Positions 51,127 to 62,665 are shown, counted from the first letter of the stretch. The stretch: DNA of 64,000 nt from Clostridia bacterium (GCA_017505525.1 JAFVPB010000002.1:77100-141099), one strand, 5' to 3'. Numbers and translations are program-made. The notes: generated by a model not told the origin, from the letters alone.

Positions 51127-52083
51127 TCAGTCCTCATCGGGAGCAAATGAAAACCCGAGTGATTTCAGTTTGTTGCAAACTTCATCGAGCGATTTGCGAC
51201 CAAGATTTCTTACCTTCATCATTTCTTCTTCCCTGCGAAGAGTGAGGTCTTCAACTGTGTTGATACCTGCACGCTTCAGACAGTTGTAAGAACGAACAGA
51301 GAGGTCGAGTTCTTCGATAGTCATATCAAGAACTTTTTCCTTCTTAGTTTCAATCTTATCAACCATTGTCTCTACGTTCATTGCTTCATCTGTAAGCTGG
51401 ATAAAGAGCATCATATGATCGTTTATGATCTTAGCTGAAAGGCTGATAGCTTCGTCAGCTGTTTTTGTGCCGTTTGTCCAAACTTCAAGAGTAAGCTTAT
51501 CGTAGTCAGTGTTCTGTCCTACACGGGTGTTTTCCACGTAGTAGTTAACCTTTTCCACAGGTGTGTAAATAGAGTCTACAGGAATAAGTCCAATAAGGGG
51601 CTGTAAGATTGCTTTATTCTTTTCAGCAGAAATATAGCCTCTGCCCTTATTGATTGTTATTTCCATATAAAGCTTTGCATCGTCGTTAAGAGTTGCAATA
51701 TGAAGATCTCCGTTGATGATTTCAACGTCGCTGTCGGCTTTGATATCACGTGCACAAAGCTCTCCGGCACCTTCAGCTTCAATGTAAACAGTTTTGGGAC
51801 TGTCGGAATAAAGCTTAACGATAACCTGCTTTATGTTTAACACGATTTCGCTAACATCTTCTTTAACACCGGGAATTGTTGAAAATTCATGCTGAACATT
51901 ATCAATCTTAATAGATGATATAGCTGCACCTTCCAAAGAAGAGAGCATCATTCTGCGAAGTGAATTTCCAAGGGTTGTACCATAGCCACGCTGAAGCGGA
52001 GCCACAGTGTATTTTCCGTAAGAACCGTCCTCGCTTAACTCAACACGTTCAACGCGAGGCTTTTCAAATCTTAAATCAGTCAT
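51127..52083 (-). CDS. rpoA: RNA polymerase subunit alpha
   Basis: 318 residues. The N-terminal dimerisation domain has [20 protein letters not shown]. The C-terminal DNA-binding domain has [20 protein letters not shown] and [17 protein letters not shown]. Between rpsD and rplQ as in other Firmicutes. Confidence 0.98.
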   Translation of the reverse strand: MTDLRFEKPRVERVELSEDGSYGKYTVAPLQRGYGTTLGNSLRRMMLSSLEGAAISSIKIDNVQHEFSTIPGVKEDVSEIVLNIKQVIVKLYSDSPKTVYIEAEGAGELCARDIKADSDVEIINGDLHIATLNDDAKLYMEITINKGRGYISAEKNKAILQPLIGLIPVDSIYTPVEKVNYYVENTRVGQNTDYDKLTLEVWTNGTKTADEAISLSAKIINDHMMLFIQLTDEAMNVETMVDKIETKKEKVLDMTIEELDLSVRSYNCLKRAGINTVEDLTLRREEEMMKVRNLGRKSLDEVCNKLKSLGFSFAPDED

Positions 52084-52137
52084 TATATAAACCCTCCCAT
52101 TTTTTTATTTTCGAATAAAATACCCGAGGGTAAGCTA

Positions 52138-52764
52138 TTACTTAGAGTACAACTCGACGATAAGTGTTTCGTTAACTTCGTAGTCGATATCTTCGCGCTT
52201 AGCGAGATTCTGTACTTTAACAGAGTGTGCCTGAGCATCAAGTTCAAGCCATGAAGGAACGGTCTTTCCTTCTGTTGATTCAAGCACTGCCTTAATTTTG
52301 GGAAGATTTTTGCTCTTATCTGCAACAGCAATAACATCGCCTTCCGAAATGAGGTATGAAGGAATGTTAACTTTCTTACCGTTAACTGTGAAATGACCGT
52401 GTCTTACAAGCTGACGTGCTTCAGCGCGGCTTAATGCAAAACCTGCTCTGTAGCAAACGTTGTCAAGACGGCTCTCACAAATTGTGAGAAGGTTTTCACC
52501 GACAATACCGCTTTTCTTTGATGCTAACTCGAAATAATGAGCAAACTGGCTTTCTAAAACTCCGTAGAAGCGCTTAACTTTCTGCTTTTCACGAAGCTGA
52601 AGACCATATTCTGAAACCTTTTTTCTGCCCTGACCGTGCTGACCGGGAGCATATTCTCTCCTTGCAATCGCACATTTGTCAGAATAACATCTGTCGCCCT
52701 TTAAAAAGAGCTTCTGTCCTTCACGGCGGCAAAGTCTGCACACCGCATCTGTATATCTTGCCAT
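52138..52764 (-). CDS. rpsD: 30S ribosomal protein S4
   Basis: 208 residues with the four-cysteine zinc-type N-terminus (CRLCRREG plus CYSDKC) and an S4 RNA-binding domain ([40 protein letters not shown]). In Bacillus S4 represses its own mRNA translation. The 50-bp spacing to rpoA contains CCCGAGGGTA. Confidence 0.98.
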   Translation of the reverse strand: MARYTDAVCRLCRREGQKLFLKGDRCYSDKCAIARREYAPGQHGQGRKKVSEYGLQLREKQKVKRFYGVLESQFAHYFELASKKSGIVGENLLTICESRLDNVCYRAGFALSRAEARQLVRHGHFTVNGKKVNIPSYLISEGDVIAVADKSKNLPKIKAVLESTEGKTVPSWLELDAQAHSVKVQNLAKREDIDYEVNETLIVELYSK

Positions 52765-52782
52765 ATTATCTCTGCACCTCCA

Positions 52783-53178
52783 TCACACTCTTCTTCTTTT
52801 AGGCGGACGGCAGCCATTATGAGGTATAGGAGTAACATCCTTAATCATACTAACTTCCAGTCCTGCTGCCTGAAGGGCACGGATAGCGGCTTCACGGCCG
52901 GCACCGGGTCCTTTAACGAAAACTTCAACAGTTTTCAGACCATGCTCCATAGCTGCCTTTGCAGCTGTTTCTGCTGCCATCTGAGCAGCGAAAGGAGTGC
53001 TCTTTTTAGATCCGCGGAAACCAAGTCCGCCGGCACTTGCCCAGGAAAGAGCATTACCGTTTACATCGGTCATGGTAACAATTGTGTTGTTAAATGTGCT
53101 GCGGATATGCGCTGCACCACGTTCAATATTCTTGCGCTCTTTTTTCTTGTGCGCAACTCTTTTTACTGTTTTAGCCAT
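52783..53178 (-). CDS. rpsK: 30S ribosomal protein S11
   Basis: 131 residues: [40 protein letters not shown] and the C-terminal [15 protein letters not shown]. Standard length and position. Confidence 0.98.
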   Translation of the reverse strand: MAKTVKRVAHKKKERKNIERGAAHIRSTFNNTIVTMTDVNGNALSWASAGGLGFRGSKKSTPFAAQMAAETAAKAAMEHGLKTVEVFVKGPGAGREAAIRALQAAGLEVSMIKDVTPIPHNGCRPPKRRRV

Positions 53179-53190
53179 GCTCTCTCCTCC

Positions 53191-53559
53191 TTACTTCTTC
53201 TTATTAGCTATTGTACGCTTCGGACCCTTACGAGTTCTTGCGTTTGTCTTTGTTCTCTGTCCTCTTACAGGAAGTCCTCTTCTATGACGGATACCTCTGT
53301 AAGAACCGATTTCTGTGAGACGCTTAATGTTAAGCGCTACTTCACGGCGAAGATCACCTTCAACCGTATAGTTCTGGTCTATTGCTTCTCTTAATTTTGC
53401 AATTTCATCCTCTGTAAGGTCCTTAACTCTTGTATCAGGGTTAATACCTGTTGCTTCAAGGATTTTAACTGCACTGGTTCTGCCAATACCGTAAACATAT
53501 GTGAGTCCGATTTCAACTCTCTTTTCACGGGGCAGGTCAACACCGGCTATTCTCGCCAT
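53191..53559 (-). CDS. rpsM: 30S ribosomal protein S13
   Basis: 122 residues: [36 protein letters not shown] and the terminal [20 protein letters not shown]. The 118 bp before it (53560-53677) hold no gene. Confidence 0.98.
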   Translation of the reverse strand: MARIAGVDLPREKRVEIGLTYVYGIGRTSAVKILEATGINPDTRVKDLTEDEIAKLREAIDQNYTVEGDLRREVALNIKRLTEIGSYRGIRHRRGLPVRGQRTKTNARTRKGPKRTIANKKK

Positions 53560-53677
53560 CTGTTAATACACCTCCAAAAATTTAACTTATAAAACTTTTA
53601 TTGGAATAGGGTAATTAATTGTGCGTTCTGGGCAATCAATGAATGATTTCAGCCGCGCCCGAAACGGACTTCATAAA

Positions 53678-53845
<168 letters not shown>

Positions 53846-53848
53846 TTA

Positions 53849-54067
53849 TTATTTTGCCCGCCATGTAATTCTTCCGCGGGTGAGGTCGTATGGAGAAAGT
53901 TCCACTGTAACCTTGTCTCCGGGGAGAATTCTTATAAAGTTCATCCTCAACTTGCCTGATATATGAGCAAGAATCTGATGTCCGTTGTCAAGTTCCACCT
54001 GAAACATTGCATTAGGCAGAGCCTCCAGCACTGTTCCTTCAAGTTCTAATACATCTTCTTTAGCCAA
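53849..54067 (-). CDS. infA: Translation initiation factor IF-1
   Basis: 72 residues, OB fold: [54 protein letters not shown]. Starts 8 bp inside the end of the KOW gene. Confidence 0.98.
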   Translation of the reverse strand: MAKEDVLELEGTVLEALPNAMFQVELDNGHQILAHISGKLRMNFIRILPGDKVTVELSPYDLTRGRITWRAK

Positions 54068-54314
54068 GGCAACAACCTCCTTTTTTTAATACACTTCTAA
54101 GCTCTTTTAAGATGTGAGCATCATAAAGAGGATCATACTTTGATAAATCAACAGTTAACCCCAGCTTCTTTATGTGCTTAAGCTTTTTCTTTTTAAGATT
54201 AACAAGGCCTTTTGTTTTGCCATCTGCAAGATAGGCATAGCCATCTTTTTCATACAAGATAACGTAAGCTTTATCTTTATCGTGGCCGCAAATCGAAACT
54301 GCAATATAATTCAT
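54060..54314 (-). CDS. KOW-domain RNA-binding protein
   Basis: 84 residues, opening [20 protein letters not shown] with [20 protein letters not shown], the pattern of the small L14E/KOW proteins encoded between map and infA in many clostridia. It is basic in the middle and ends KKGGCCLG. It probably binds rRNA or ribosomes; its role is not known. Confidence 0.88.
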   Translation of the reverse strand: MNYIAVSICGHDKDKAYVILYEKDGYAYLADGKTKGLVNLKKKKLKHIKKLGLTVDLSKYDPLYDAHILKELRSVLKKGGCCLG

Positions 54315-54316
54315 AA

Positions 54317-55066
54317 CTACATTGTAAGTATCATCGGGCCATTTTCTGTAATGGCAACCGTGTTTTCATAGTGAGCTGAAAGTTTTTTATCACGGGTTGT
54401 AACGGTCCAGCCGTCTTCCCTGCTAAAATCAACTTCCGCACAACCTTCGTTAATCATCGGCTCAATGGCAATTACCATTCCGTTTACAAGCCTCACACCT
54501 CTGCCTGCTCTTCCGAAGTTCGGAATATCAGGTGATTCGTGAAGATTTTTCCCAACGCCGTGGCCAACAAGCTCACGAACAACTCCGTAGCCGTTTTCCT
54601 CAGCATATGCTTGTACGGCACAGCCGATATCTCCTACACGATTCCCGTGGACTGCCATCTGGGCACCCCTGAAAAAGCATTCTTTTGTAACATCTATAAG
54701 ATTCTGAGCTTCTGATGAAATATTTCCCACGGGATAGGTTCTTGCAGCATCTGCATGATACCCCTTTAAATAAGCGCCTACATCCACACTAACTATGTCG
54801 CCTTCACGAAGCACCGTCTTTTTCGATGGTATTCCATGAACCACAACGCAGTTTGGCGATATACAACTCGCCGCGGGGAACCCGTTGTAATTTTTAAACG
54901 ACGGCGTTGCCCCATGCGATGTTATAATTTTTTCAATCAGTGCATTAAGTTCTTCAGTGGTAACACCTTCACGAACTATCTCTTCCACTGAAAGGAGCGC
55001 TTCATTCACAATTTTTCCCGCGTCCTTGATTTTTTCTATATCTGTTTTAGTCTTGATAATTATCAT
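54317..55066 (-). CDS. map: Methionine aminopeptidase, type I
   Basis: 249 residues. The metal ligands appear in order: DVGAYLKGYHADAART (two Asp), ELVGHGVGKNLHE (His), MVIAIEPM (Glu) and AHYENTVAI (Glu). It removes initiator methionine. Overlaps the end of adk by one base. Confidence 0.97.
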   Translation of the reverse strand: MIIIKTKTDIEKIKDAGKIVNEALLSVEEIVREGVTTEELNALIEKIITSHGATPSFKNYNGFPAASCISPNCVVVHGIPSKKTVLREGDIVSVDVGAYLKGYHADAARTYPVGNISSEAQNLIDVTKECFFRGAQMAVHGNRVGDIGCAVQAYAEENGYGVVRELVGHGVGKNLHESPDIPNFGRAGRGVRLVNGMVIAIEPMINEGCAEVDFSREDGWTVTTRDKKLSAHYENTVAITENGPMILTM

Positions 55067-55704
55067 TAGCCCTTAACTCCCAACGCTTGCACAACCGCTT
55101 CTGTTGTTTTTTCTATACCGTCGCAAGATTCTACATTGATAAGAAGATTTGCTTTTTTATAGAATTCTATAAGCGGTTCTGTTTCTTTGTGATAAACACT
55201 GAGACGTTCCTTTATTGTTTCGGGAACATCATCAGGGCGCTGAATTAACTCGCCGCCACATTTATCGCAAATGCCTTCTTTAAGAGAAGGGTTAAAATCT
55301 ACATGGTACGGAGCAGCACAAACCTTGCACTCTCTCCTTCCCCCAAGGCGCTTAATTATCACGTTGTCGCTAACTACAAGATTAATAACATAATCAAGCT
55401 TTATATCATTTTCTTCCATTGCCGCTGCCTGAACAAGTGTGCGTGGAAATCCATCTAAGATATAACCGTCTTTGCAGTCATCATCTTTAACTCTTTCCGC
55501 CACCATACCTATAACAAGCTCATCGGGAACAAGCTGTCCTTCGGCAATGTATTTTTCTGTAGCAATTCCAAGCTCGCTTTTTTCTCTGATAGCGGCCCGG
55601 ATTATTGCTCCGGTTGATATATGCGGAACGGAAAACTTTTCGCTTAAAATTTCTGCCTGAGTTCCTTTTCCGCCACCCGGAGGTCCCATTATTGCTATTC
55701 TCAT
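55066..55704 (-). CDS. adk: Adenylate kinase
   Basis: 212 residues from ATG 55704, nine bases after AGAAGGG. The P-loop is GPPGGGKGTQ; most family members have GPPGAGKGTQ. DGFPRTLVQA is the nucleotide-binding segment. The LID domain has the zinc cysteines CKVCAAPYH and CDKCGG. Between secY and map, as usual. Confidence 0.97.
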   Translation of the reverse strand: MRIAIMGPPGGGKGTQAEILSEKFSVPHISTGAIIRAAIREKSELGIATEKYIAEGQLVPDELVIGMVAERVKDDDCKDGYILDGFPRTLVQAAAMEENDIKLDYVINLVVSDNVIIKRLGGRRECKVCAAPYHVDFNPSLKEGICDKCGGELIQRPDDVPETIKERLSVYHKETEPLIEFYKKANLLINVESCDGIEKTTEAVVQALGVKG

Positions 55705-55755
55705 AATTTCCCTTCTTTCATAATTCAAACAACTTTTTATCAAAGAGTATTTGGA

Positions 55756-57042
55756 TTACTCAAGAAATCCTTTATAATGGCGCATAATCATCTGGCTTTC
55801 AATTTCCTTAACTGTTTCAAGAGCAACACCAACTACGATGAGAAGGCTTGTTCCTGTAAGAGACAGTGCAGAAATATTCTGTGTGAAAAGCTGAGTTAAT
55901 ACAATAGGTAATACTGCGATAAATCCAAGGAAGAATGAACCGATAAGAGTTATTCTGCTTAAAACCTTTGCAATATACTCTGTTGTAGGTCTGCCGGGAC
56001 GAATACCGGGAACCATACCATTATTCTTCTTAATGTTGTTTGATACTTCAACAGGATTAAATGTTATTGAAGTATAGAAATAAGTGAATCCTACTATGAG
56101 CAAGAAATAAAGTATGGGATAAATGGGACCGCTTGTAACGAAGTTTGTAATCTTTACAAGGATACCATCGCTCTTACCGAAAAGCTGAGCAAGTGTTCCA
56201 GGGAACGACATAATGCTCATTGCAAAGATAATCGGAATAACTCCGCCCATTGCAACCTTAATCGGGATATTAGAGCTCTGACCGCCATACATTTTTCTTC
56301 CAACCACGCGCTTAGCATACTGCACGGGGATTCTTCTCTCTGCTTCGTTCACAAGTACAACAAATAAGATTGATGCAAGTGAATAAACAGCAAGAAGAAT
56401 AAGGATATACCAACGCTTTGGAACAAAGTTATTCCAAGCTGTCTGAATCATTACGGGCACACGGCTTACAATACCTGCAAAGATAAGCATTGAAATACCA
56501 TTTCCAATACCTCTGCCTGTGATCTGTTCGCCAAGCCACATAAGAAACGCTGTACCTGCAACAAATGCAAGTATAATAGTAAGAGCAACAACAAAGGATG
56601 GAACTCCTGCAACCGGCATAATTGCACCCTGATTGTGAAGAGTTACATAAAGTCCGTATGCCTGAACAGCTGCAAGAACAACTGTAAGATAACGTGTTAC
56701 CTTTGTAATCTTTTCTCTGCCCTCTTCTCCTTCCTTACTCCATCTTTCAAAAGTAGGAATAGCTACACACAAAAGCTGCATAATAATGGAGCTGTTGATG
56801 TAGGGAGAAATTGACATTGCAAATATTGTAGCACTTGAGAATGCACCACCCGAGAAAGTATCAAGCAAATCAAAGATTGTACTTCCGTTTGCGCCCTCAA
56901 GCCAAGCCTGCAATGTGTCTCTGTTAATCCACGGAACTGGAATAACACTACCAAAGCGGAATACGATAAGAAGAAGAATTGTATAAAGTATCTTTTTTCT
57001 TAAGTCAGGGATCTTCCATGCATTACGTAAAGTCTGTAGCAC
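55756..57042 (-). CDS. secY: Preprotein translocase subunit SecY
   Basis: 428 residues with ten membrane segments. It opens LRNAWKIPDLRKKILYTILL and contains GVIPIIFAMSIMSFPGTLAQ and the C-terminal KEIESQMIMRHYKGFL. The central pore of the Sec system. Confidence 0.98.
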   Translation of the reverse strand: MLQTLRNAWKIPDLRKKILYTILLLIVFRFGSVIPVPWINRDTLQAWLEGANGSTIFDLLDTFSGGAFSSATIFAMSISPYINSSIIMQLLCVAIPTFERWSKEGEEGREKITKVTRYLTVVLAAVQAYGLYVTLHNQGAIMPVAGVPSFVVALTIILAFVAGTAFLMWLGEQITGRGIGNGISMLIFAGIVSRVPVMIQTAWNNFVPKRWYILILLAVYSLASILFVVLVNEAERRIPVQYAKRVVGRKMYGGQSSNIPIKVAMGGVIPIIFAMSIMSFPGTLAQLFGKSDGILVKITNFVTSGPIYPILYFLLIVGFTYFYTSITFNPVEVSNNIKKNNGMVPGIRPGRPTTEYIAKVLSRITLIGSFFLGFIAVLPIVLTQLFTQNISALSLTGTSLLIVVGVALETVKEIESQMIMRHYKGFLE

Positions 57043-57043
57043 T

Positions 57044-57484
57044 TTAGATCACCTCCACCTTGCCGCCTGCGGCTTCAATTTTCTGTGCAGCACCCTTTGA
57101 TACACGTGCCACCTTTACTGTAATTTTCTTTTCGACTTCACCGCGGCCGAGAACTACTACTCCATCAAGAACCTTAGAGATTACTCCAGCTTCTTTTAAG
57201 AGTGCAGCATCAACTACTGTGCCGTCTTCAAATCTATTAAGATCTGAAACGTTAATTTCTGTATATTTATTTGCAAATATATTCTTGAAACCTCTTTTTG
57301 GAAGACGTCTGTAAATAGGCATCTGTCCACCTTCAAATCCCGGTCTTACGCCACCGCCGCTACGAGCGTTCTGGCCCTTATGACCGCGACCTGCTGTCTT
57401 TCCGTTACCGGTACCTGCGCCTCTGCCTTTTCTTTTGCCTTCGGTTTTGCTACCTGGTGCGGGACTAAGCTCATTGAGTTTCAT
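57044..57484 (-). CDS. rplO: 50S ribosomal protein L15
   Basis: 146 residues: [20 protein letters not shown], the glycine-rich [18 protein letters not shown], and [13 protein letters not shown]. Ends 2 bp before secY begins. Confidence 0.98.
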   Translation of the reverse strand: MKLNELSPAPGSKTEGKRKGRGAGTGNGKTAGRGHKGQNARSGGGVRPGFEGGQMPIYRRLPKRGFKNIFANKYTEINVSDLNRFEDGTVVDAALLKEAGVISKVLDGVVVLGRGEVEKKITVKVARVSKGAAQKIEAAGGKVEVI

Positions 57485-57502
57485 TGTAGCACCTCCTTAA
57501 TG

Positions 57503-57682
57503 TTAGATTTCTTCGTACTTAACAAGATGACTAACTTTGTTAATCATACCTCTTATCTGAGGATTGTCTTCATGCTCTTTAGCATCGCGAATTTTCTTAA
57601 GACCGAGAGCCTCAACTGTAGCAATCTGGTCCTTCTTTGAACCGATTACGCTTTTTACAAGAGTTACTTTAAGTTTTGCCAC
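57503..57682 (-). CDS. rpmD: 50S ribosomal protein L30
   Basis: A 59-residue protein with a GTG start behind GGGGGAG. It opens [20 protein letters not shown], then [20 protein letters not shown], the L30 pattern. It sits between rpsE and rplO as in other bacteria and falls just under a 60-residue listing limit. Confidence 0.97.
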   Translation of the reverse strand: MAKLKVTLVKSVIGSKKDQIATVEALGLKKIRDAKEHEDNPQIRGMINKVSHLVKYEEI

Positions 57683-57695
57683 TTTTATCTCCCCC

Positions 57696-58193
57696 TTACA
57701 GTTCTTCTACAGCCTTACCTCTTAATTTTGCAACCTGCTCGGCGCACTTTAAAGATGCAAGACCTTCGATTGTAGCTCTAACTACGTTTCTGGGATTATT
57801 TGAACGGAGGCACTTTGTTCTGATGTTCTTGATTCCGCAAAGCTCAACAACAGCTCTCACTGCTCCGCCTGCGATAACACCTGTACCCTCTTTAGCCGGC
57901 ATAAGAAGAACTCTTCCTGCGCCAAACTCGCCTATAATTTCATGGGGAATTGTCGAACCTGCCAAAGGAACAGAAACCATGTTCTTCTTCGCGTCTTCGA
58001 TACCCTTTCTAATAGCATCGGGAACTTCAGCTGCCTTACCAAGACCGAAACCTACCTTGCCGTTTTCGTCACCTACAACAACAAGAGCACTGAAACGGAA
58101 TGTACGACCACCCTTTACAACCTTTGCTACACGGCTGATATGAACAACCTTTTCCTTTATATCAAGTGTTGATGCGTCAATACGCTCTGACAT
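57696..58193 (-). CDS. rpsE: 30S ribosomal protein S5
   Basis: 165 residues: [40 protein letters not shown] and [20 protein letters not shown] are the S5 signatures. Confidence 0.98.
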   Translation of the reverse strand: MSERIDASTLDIKEKVVHISRVAKVVKGGRTFRFSALVVVGDENGKVGFGLGKAAEVPDAIRKGIEDAKKNMVSVPLAGSTIPHEIIGEFGAGRVLLMPAKEGTGVIAGGAVRAVVELCGIKNIRTKCLRSNNPRNVVRATIEGLASLKCAEQVAKLRGKAVEEL

Positions 58194-58209
58194 AATCTCC
58201 CTCCTTCTC

Positions 58210-58566
58210 TTAGAACTTCAGGCCGCCTTCACGGGCGCCCTCTGCAAGCTCCTGAACTCTACCATGATAGATATATCCGCCACGGTCGAATACAACCTCG
58301 GATATTCCTTTTTCGATAGCTTTCTGAGCTACTAACTTACCAACTTCTTTAGCTGCTTCCTTGTTTCCACCGTAAGTATCTTTAAGTTCGAGACTTGAAG
58401 CGGATACCAAGGTAGTGCCTGTTACGTCATCAATGATCTGTGCGTAAATGTTTTTAAGGCTTCTGAAAACGTTAAGACGAGGACGCTCTGCTGTACCTGA
58501 AATATGGTTACGGATGCGACCATGTCTCTTAAGTCTTGCCTTATTGCTATTTGGCTTACTAATCAT
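58210..58566 (-). CDS. rplR: 50S ribosomal protein L18
   Basis: 118 residues: [37 protein letters not shown] and [20 protein letters not shown], the normal L18 pattern that binds 5S rRNA. Confidence 0.98.
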   Translation of the reverse strand: MISKPNSNKARLKRHGRIRNHISGTAERPRLNVFRSLKNIYAQIIDDVTGTTLVSASSLELKDTYGGNKEAAKEVGKLVAQKAIEKGISEVVFDRGGYIYHGRVQELAEGAREGGLKF

Positions 58567-58584
58567 ATCGCTTTATCTCCTCTC

Positions 58585-59127
58585 TTACTTCTTACCAGCT
58601 TTACCTTCCTTACGGATGATACGCTCGTCAATATACTTAATACCTTTACCCTTATATGGTTCCGGCGGGCGCTTCTCTCTGATTTCAGCCGCAAACTGGC
58701 CAACAACCTGCTTGTCTGCACCCGATACTACTACGGAGTTAGGATCCGGAACTGCAATGGTAATTCCCTCAGGAGCTACCATTTCAACGTCATGAGAAAA
58801 ACCAAGGTTTAATACTAAGGTTGTTCCCTTCATTGAAGCTCTGTAACCTACGCCGTTTATCTGGAGCTCTTTCTTGTAGCCTTCACTAACACCTGTAACC
58901 ATATTCTGGAGAAGTGATCTTGTAAGTCCATGAAGAGCTTTATGCTTTTTGATTTCGCTGGGACGCTGTACTTCTATAACGCCCGCTTCCTGCTTAATAA
59001 TCATATCACCGTGGAGCTGTTTTTTAAGTTCACCCTTAGGTCCTTTAACTGTAACAAAGTTGTCATCAGCAATTGTTACGGTAACTCCTGCAGGTACGGT
59101 GATAGGCATTCTACCTATTCTAGACAT
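58585..59127 (-). CDS. rplF: 50S ribosomal protein L6
   Basis: 180 residues from ATG 59127 behind AGGTGG (an in-frame start at 59148 lacks a site). It has MSRIGRMPITVPAGVTV, NGVGYRASMKGTTLVLNLGF and the C-terminal RPPEPYKGKGIKYIDE. Confidence 0.97.
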   Translation of the reverse strand: MSRIGRMPITVPAGVTVTIADDNFVTVKGPKGELKKQLHGDMIIKQEAGVIEVQRPSEIKKHKALHGLTRSLLQNMVTGVSEGYKKELQINGVGYRASMKGTTLVLNLGFSHDVEMVAPEGITIAVPDPNSVVVSGADKQVVGQFAAEIREKRPPEPYKGKGIKYIDERIIRKEGKAGKK

Positions 59128-59154
59128 TTTTTCACCACCTAAATTCAAAAATAA

Positions 59155-59553
59155 TTACCAAACAAATGCAAGCACTTCGCCGCCAACTTTTTCCTGTCTT
59201 GCTTTTTTGTCGGTCATAATACCCTTTGATGTTGATACAATTGCAATACCAAGGCCTTTGAGAACCTTAGGAAGTTCCGCACTTCCGGAATAAACTCTTA
59301 AACCGGGCTTAGAAACTCTCTTAAGACCTGAAATAACCTTTTCTTTATTTGCGCCGTACTTGAGGGTAATGTGAATCATGCCCTGCTTTCCGTCATCTAT
59401 GATCTCATAGCTTTTGATGTAACCCTCTTCAAGAAGAATATCGGCAATAGCCTTCTTCATATTTGATACAGGAACATCAACTGTTTCATGCTTCGCTGAG
59501 TTTGCATTACGAATTCTTGTAAGCATATCTGCGATAGGATCTGTGATTTGCAT
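59155..59553 (-). CDS. rpsH: 30S ribosomal protein S8
   Basis: 132 residues: [20 protein letters not shown], the two S8 halves, and the C-terminal [20 protein letters not shown] with the usual VLAFVW end. Confidence 0.98.
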   Translation of the reverse strand: MQITDPIADMLTRIRNANSAKHETVDVPVSNMKKAIADILLEEGYIKSYEIIDDGKQGMIHITLKYGANKEKVISGLKRVSKPGLRVYSGSAELPKVLKGLGIAIVSTSKGIMTDKKARQEKVGGEVLAFVW

Positions 59554-59583
59554 GAGTAAACCTCCTTTTCCAAAGCTTTATAT

Positions 59584-59769
59584 TTACCAGCTTGCCTTCT
59601 TAACGCCGGGAATCTGTCCCTTATATGCAAGTTCTCTGAAGCAAATACGGCAGATACCGTATTTTCTCAAATAAGCGTGAGGTCTTCCGCAGATCTTGCA
59701 TCTGTTATAGGCTCTTGTGCTAAACTTAGGTGTTTTCTGCTGTTTTAAAACCATTGCTTTTTTAGCCAT
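59584..59769 (-). CDS. rpsN: 30S ribosomal protein S14, zinc type
   Basis: 61 residues with the zinc cysteines CKIC and CRIC and the end [11 protein letters not shown]. This is the short zinc-dependent S14; no zinc-free version is in the window. Confidence 0.98.
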   Translation of the reverse strand: MAKKAMVLKQQKTPKFSTRAYNRCKICGRPHAYLRKYGICRICFRELAYKGQIPGVKKASW

Positions 59770-59785
59770 TTTCTATTACCTCCCC

Positions 59786-60328
59786 TTAGCTTCTGGTAAA
59801 GGGCGCACCCATAAGTGTTAAGAGTTCGCGGCCCTCTTCATCTGTTTTAGCTGTTGTAACAAAAACAATGTCCATACCTCTGATTTTATCGATCTTATCA
59901 TATTCGATTTCAGGGAATATGAGCTGTTCTTTAATACCCAGAGTATAGTTTCCTCTGCCGTCGAATGCATTAGGATTAATTCCTCTGAAGTCTCTAACGC
60001 GGGGAAGTGCTACGTTAAAGAGTCTGTCTATAAACTCATACATCTTTTCGCCACGGAGTGTAACCTTGACGCCGATGTTCATGCCTTGTCTTAACTTGAA
60101 GTTAGCGATTGACTTCTTAGCCTTTGTTACAACAGGCTTCTGACCTGTGATAATAGCAAGGTCGTTTGCTGCTGCTTCAACAACCTTCGGGTTATCTTTT
60201 GCTTCTCCAAGTCCGATGTTAATTACTATCTTTTCAACCTTGGGAATCTGCATAACGCTCTTGTATTCAAATTTCTTGAAAAGCGCTGGAGCAACTTCCT
60301 CAGTATAAAGCTTCTTTATTGTTGACAA
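59786..60328 (-). CDS. rplE: 50S ribosomal protein L5
   Basis: 180 residues: [16 protein letters not shown]-like start (here [20 protein letters not shown]), [20 protein letters not shown] and [20 protein letters not shown], the L5 signatures. Confidence 0.98.
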   Translation of the reverse strand: MSTIKKLYTEEVAPALFKKFEYKSVMQIPKVEKIVINIGLGEAKDNPKVVEAAANDLAIITGQKPVVTKAKKSIANFKLRQGMNIGVKVTLRGEKMYEFIDRLFNVALPRVRDFRGINPNAFDGRGNYTLGIKEQLIFPEIEYDKIDKIRGMDIVFVTTAKTDEEGRELLTLMGAPFTRS

Positions 60329-60347
60329 TGCACTTACCTCCTTTCAA

Positions 60348-60671
60348 TTAATCGTCGAAGTTTTCATTGCACTTTTTGCAAACACGAACCTTGGTTCCGT
60401 CTGCAAGTACTGTATAACCAATTCTTGTGGGCTGATTGCACTTTTTGCAAACATGCATAACATTTGTAATGTTAATAGCAGCTTCCTGATGGATAATACC
60501 GCTTACATCACCCTGCTTGCGGGGTTTCTTGTGCTTTGTTGCCATGTTAACGCCTTCTACGATTACGCGGCCTTTTTCATGGTCAATGCTAAGAACTTTA
60601 CCCTTTTTGCCCTTGTCGTTACCTGAAATTACGATAACTTCATCATTCTTTTTAATATGATTATTTTTCAT
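60348..60671 (-). CDS. rplX: 50S ribosomal protein L24
   Basis: 107 residues from ATG 60671 behind GGGAGG. The KOW domain is NDEVIVISGNDKGKKGKVLS, followed by EGVNMATKHKKPRKQGDVSG. The C-terminus has CKKCNQPTRIGY and CKKCNE, a four-cysteine pair. Confidence 0.97.
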   Translation of the reverse strand: MKNNHIKKNDEVIVISGNDKGKKGKVLSIDHEKGRVIVEGVNMATKHKKPRKQGDVSGIIHQEAAINITNVMHVCKKCNQPTRIGYTVLADGTKVRVCKKCNENFDD

Positions 60672-60685
60672 GCCTTTACCTCCCA

Positions 60686-61054
60686 TCAGAGAACTTCGGG
60701 TGCGAGAGAAAGAATCTTCATATAATCGTTATCTCTTAACTCTCTTGCAACCGGTCCAAATATACGTGTTCCTCTGGGGTTCTTATCTTCCTTGATGATA
60801 ACAGCGGCATTCTCATCAAACTTGATGTATGTTCCGTCTGCTCTTCTTACGCCTTTAACGCTACGTACGATAACAGCCTTTACAACATCACCCTTCTTAA
60901 CCATACCGCCGGGAGCTGCCTTCTTAACAGAAGCAACTACAACATCACCAATGTTACCATATCTTCTGAGGGAGCCACCCAATACTCTGATGCACATAAG
61001 TTCTTTAGCACCTGTATTGTCAGCTACCTTTAACAAAGTTTGCTGTTGTATCAT
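60686..61054 (-). CDS. rplN: 50S ribosomal protein L14
   Basis: 122 residues: [40 protein letters not shown] and [20 protein letters not shown]. Standard L14. Confidence 0.98.
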   Translation of the reverse strand: MIQQQTLLKVADNTGAKELMCIRVLGGSLRRYGNIGDVVVASVKKAAPGGMVKKGDVVKAVIVRSVKGVRRADGTYIKFDENAAVIIKEDKNPRGTRIFGPVARELRDNDYMKILSLAPEVL

Positions 61055-61087
61055 GTTTTTTTCACTCCTTCATGTTTTAGAGAAGAA

Positions 61088-61345
61088 TTATTTAGCCTTC
61101 TCAATGATTTCTGCCAGTCTCCATCTCTTATCACGGCTCAAAGGACGTGTTTCCATAACTTTAACACGATCACCGATACCACAGGTGTTTTCCTCATCAT
61201 GAGCTTTAATTTTTACAGTTCTTTTAACAACCTTGCCATAGAGAGGATGCTTAACACTGTCTTCGATTGCGACTACGATTGTCTTGTCCATTTTGTCGCT
61301 AACGACTCTGCCGATTCTTACCTTACGATAATTTCTTTCGGTCAT
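61088..61345 (-). CDS. rpsQ: 30S ribosomal protein S17
   Basis: 85 residues: [40 protein letters not shown] and [18 protein letters not shown]. Confidence 0.98.
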   Translation of the reverse strand: MTERNYRKVRIGRVVSDKMDKTIVVAIEDSVKHPLYGKVVKRTVKIKAHDEENTCGIGDRVKVMETRPLSRDKRWRLAEIIEKAK

Positions 61346-61368
61346 TTATATTTCCTCCTTTCTATGTC

Positions 61369-61566
61369 TTACTCTCCACGAAGTTCTCTTTCGCGAATAA
61401 CTGTCATAACTCTTGCGATTTCCTTTTTGATAAGGTTAATCTTCATAGGGTTATCAAGGTTATTTGTTGCGAGAGAAAATCTTTGTGTGAAGAGTTCCTT
61501 TTTAAGATCTGCTACCTTGAGCTGTAATTCTTCGGTAGTTAAATCACGAATTTCATTTATTTTCAT
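61369..61566 (-). CDS. rpmC: 50S ribosomal protein L29
   Basis: 65 residues: [20 protein letters not shown] and [19 protein letters not shown], the L29 helical hairpin. Starts inside the end of rplP (4-bp overlap). Confidence 0.97.
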   Translation of the reverse strand: MKINEIRDLTTEELQLKVADLKKELFTQRFSLATNNLDNPMKINLIKKEIARVMTVIRERELRGE

Positions 61567-61997
61567 TCGTTTTCACCCTCCGTTTCCTGTGTTTCGCGAG
61601 CTACAATCTTACACTTAACGGGAAGCTTGTGCATCGCAAGACGAAGAGCCTCACGAGCTGTTTCTTCTGCTACTCCGCCGATTTCAAACATTACTCTACC
61701 GGGCTTAACTACTGCTACCCAGTACTCAGGTGAGCCCTTACCACTACCCATTCGGGTTTCAGCAGGCTTTTCTGTTATAGGCTTATCGGGGAATATTTTA
61801 ATCCAAACTTTACCGCCACGCTTGATATAACGAGTCATCGCAATACGGGCTGCTTCGATCTGATTGCTTGTAATCCAAGCAGGTTCGAGGGAAGCAATAC
61901 CGAATTCACCATAAGATACTTTTGAACCACGGATTGCCTTACCTGTAAGACGGCCGCGGAACTGCTTTCTGTGTTTTACTCTTTTAGGTGTTAACAT
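61563..61997 (-). CDS. rplP: 50S ribosomal protein L16
   Basis: 144 residues: [60 protein letters not shown]. Overlaps rpsC by one base. Confidence 0.98.
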   Translation of the reverse strand: MLTPKRVKHRKQFRGRLTGKAIRGSKVSYGEFGIASLEPAWITSNQIEAARIAMTRYIKRGGKVWIKIFPDKPITEKPAETRMGSGKGSPEYWVAVVKPGRVMFEIGGVAEETAREALRLAMHKLPVKCKIVARETQETEGENE

Positions 61998-62665
61998 TAT
62001 TTTCTTCCTCCTTCCTGAGTCTTAGCCTTCTTGCTCTCAGAAAGAACTTCACCTTTGTAGAGCCAAACCTTACATCCGATCTTACCGTATGTTGTATTAG
62101 CTTCGGCAAAGCCGTAGTCAATATCAGCACGGAGTGTCTGAAGCGGAATGGTTCCTTCATGATAATGTTCTGTTCTTGCAATTTCTGCACCGCCTAAACG
62201 ACCGCTGCAGCTTGTTTTAATACCTTTAGCACCCATCTTCATGCTGCGGCTCATAGCGCCTTTCATTGCACGGCGGAAAGAAATACGTCTTTCAAGCTGT
62301 GATGCAATTGACTCAGCAACGAGCTGTGCACTCATATCAGGCTGCTTGATTTCAACGATGTTGATAAACACCTGCTTATCAGTAAACGCTGAAACTTCTT
62401 TCTTAAGCTTTTCAATATCTTCACCCTTCTTACCGATGATGATACCGGGTTTAGCAGTGTGAATTGAAACCTTAATTGTGTTAGCTTTTTTCTCAATTTC
62501 AAGCTTTGCAACGCCTGCGCCGTAAAGCTTCTTTTTAAGATATTCTCTGATCTTGTAATCTTCTACAAGACTGTCTCCAAATGTATGGTCCTCGGCGTAC
62601 CATCTGGAGTCCCAATCTTTGATAATACCGACTCTAAGACCATGCGGATTAACTTTCTGACCCAC
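61997..62665 (-). CDS. rpsC: 30S ribosomal protein S3
   Basis: 222 residues: [22 protein letters not shown] domain with [19 protein letters not shown], and [20 protein letters not shown]. Normal S3 length. Confidence 0.98.
   Translation of the reverse strand: MGQKVNPHGLRVGIIKDWDSRWYAEDHTFGDSLVEDYKIREYLKKKLYGAGVAKLEIEKKANTIKVSIHTAKPGIIIGKKGEDIEKLKKEVSAFTDKQVFINIVEIKQPDMSAQLVAESIASQLERRISFRRAMKGAMSRSMKMGAKGIKTSCSGRLGGAEIARTEHYHEGTIPLQTLRADIDYGFAEANTTYGKIGCKVWLYKGEVLSESKKAKTQEGGRK

Noticed and set aside
55640-55704. Adenylate kinase P-loop variant GGGKGT as a defect.
   Set aside because: Glycine in place of alanine keeps the nucleotide loop intact, and all other motifs and zinc cysteines are present.
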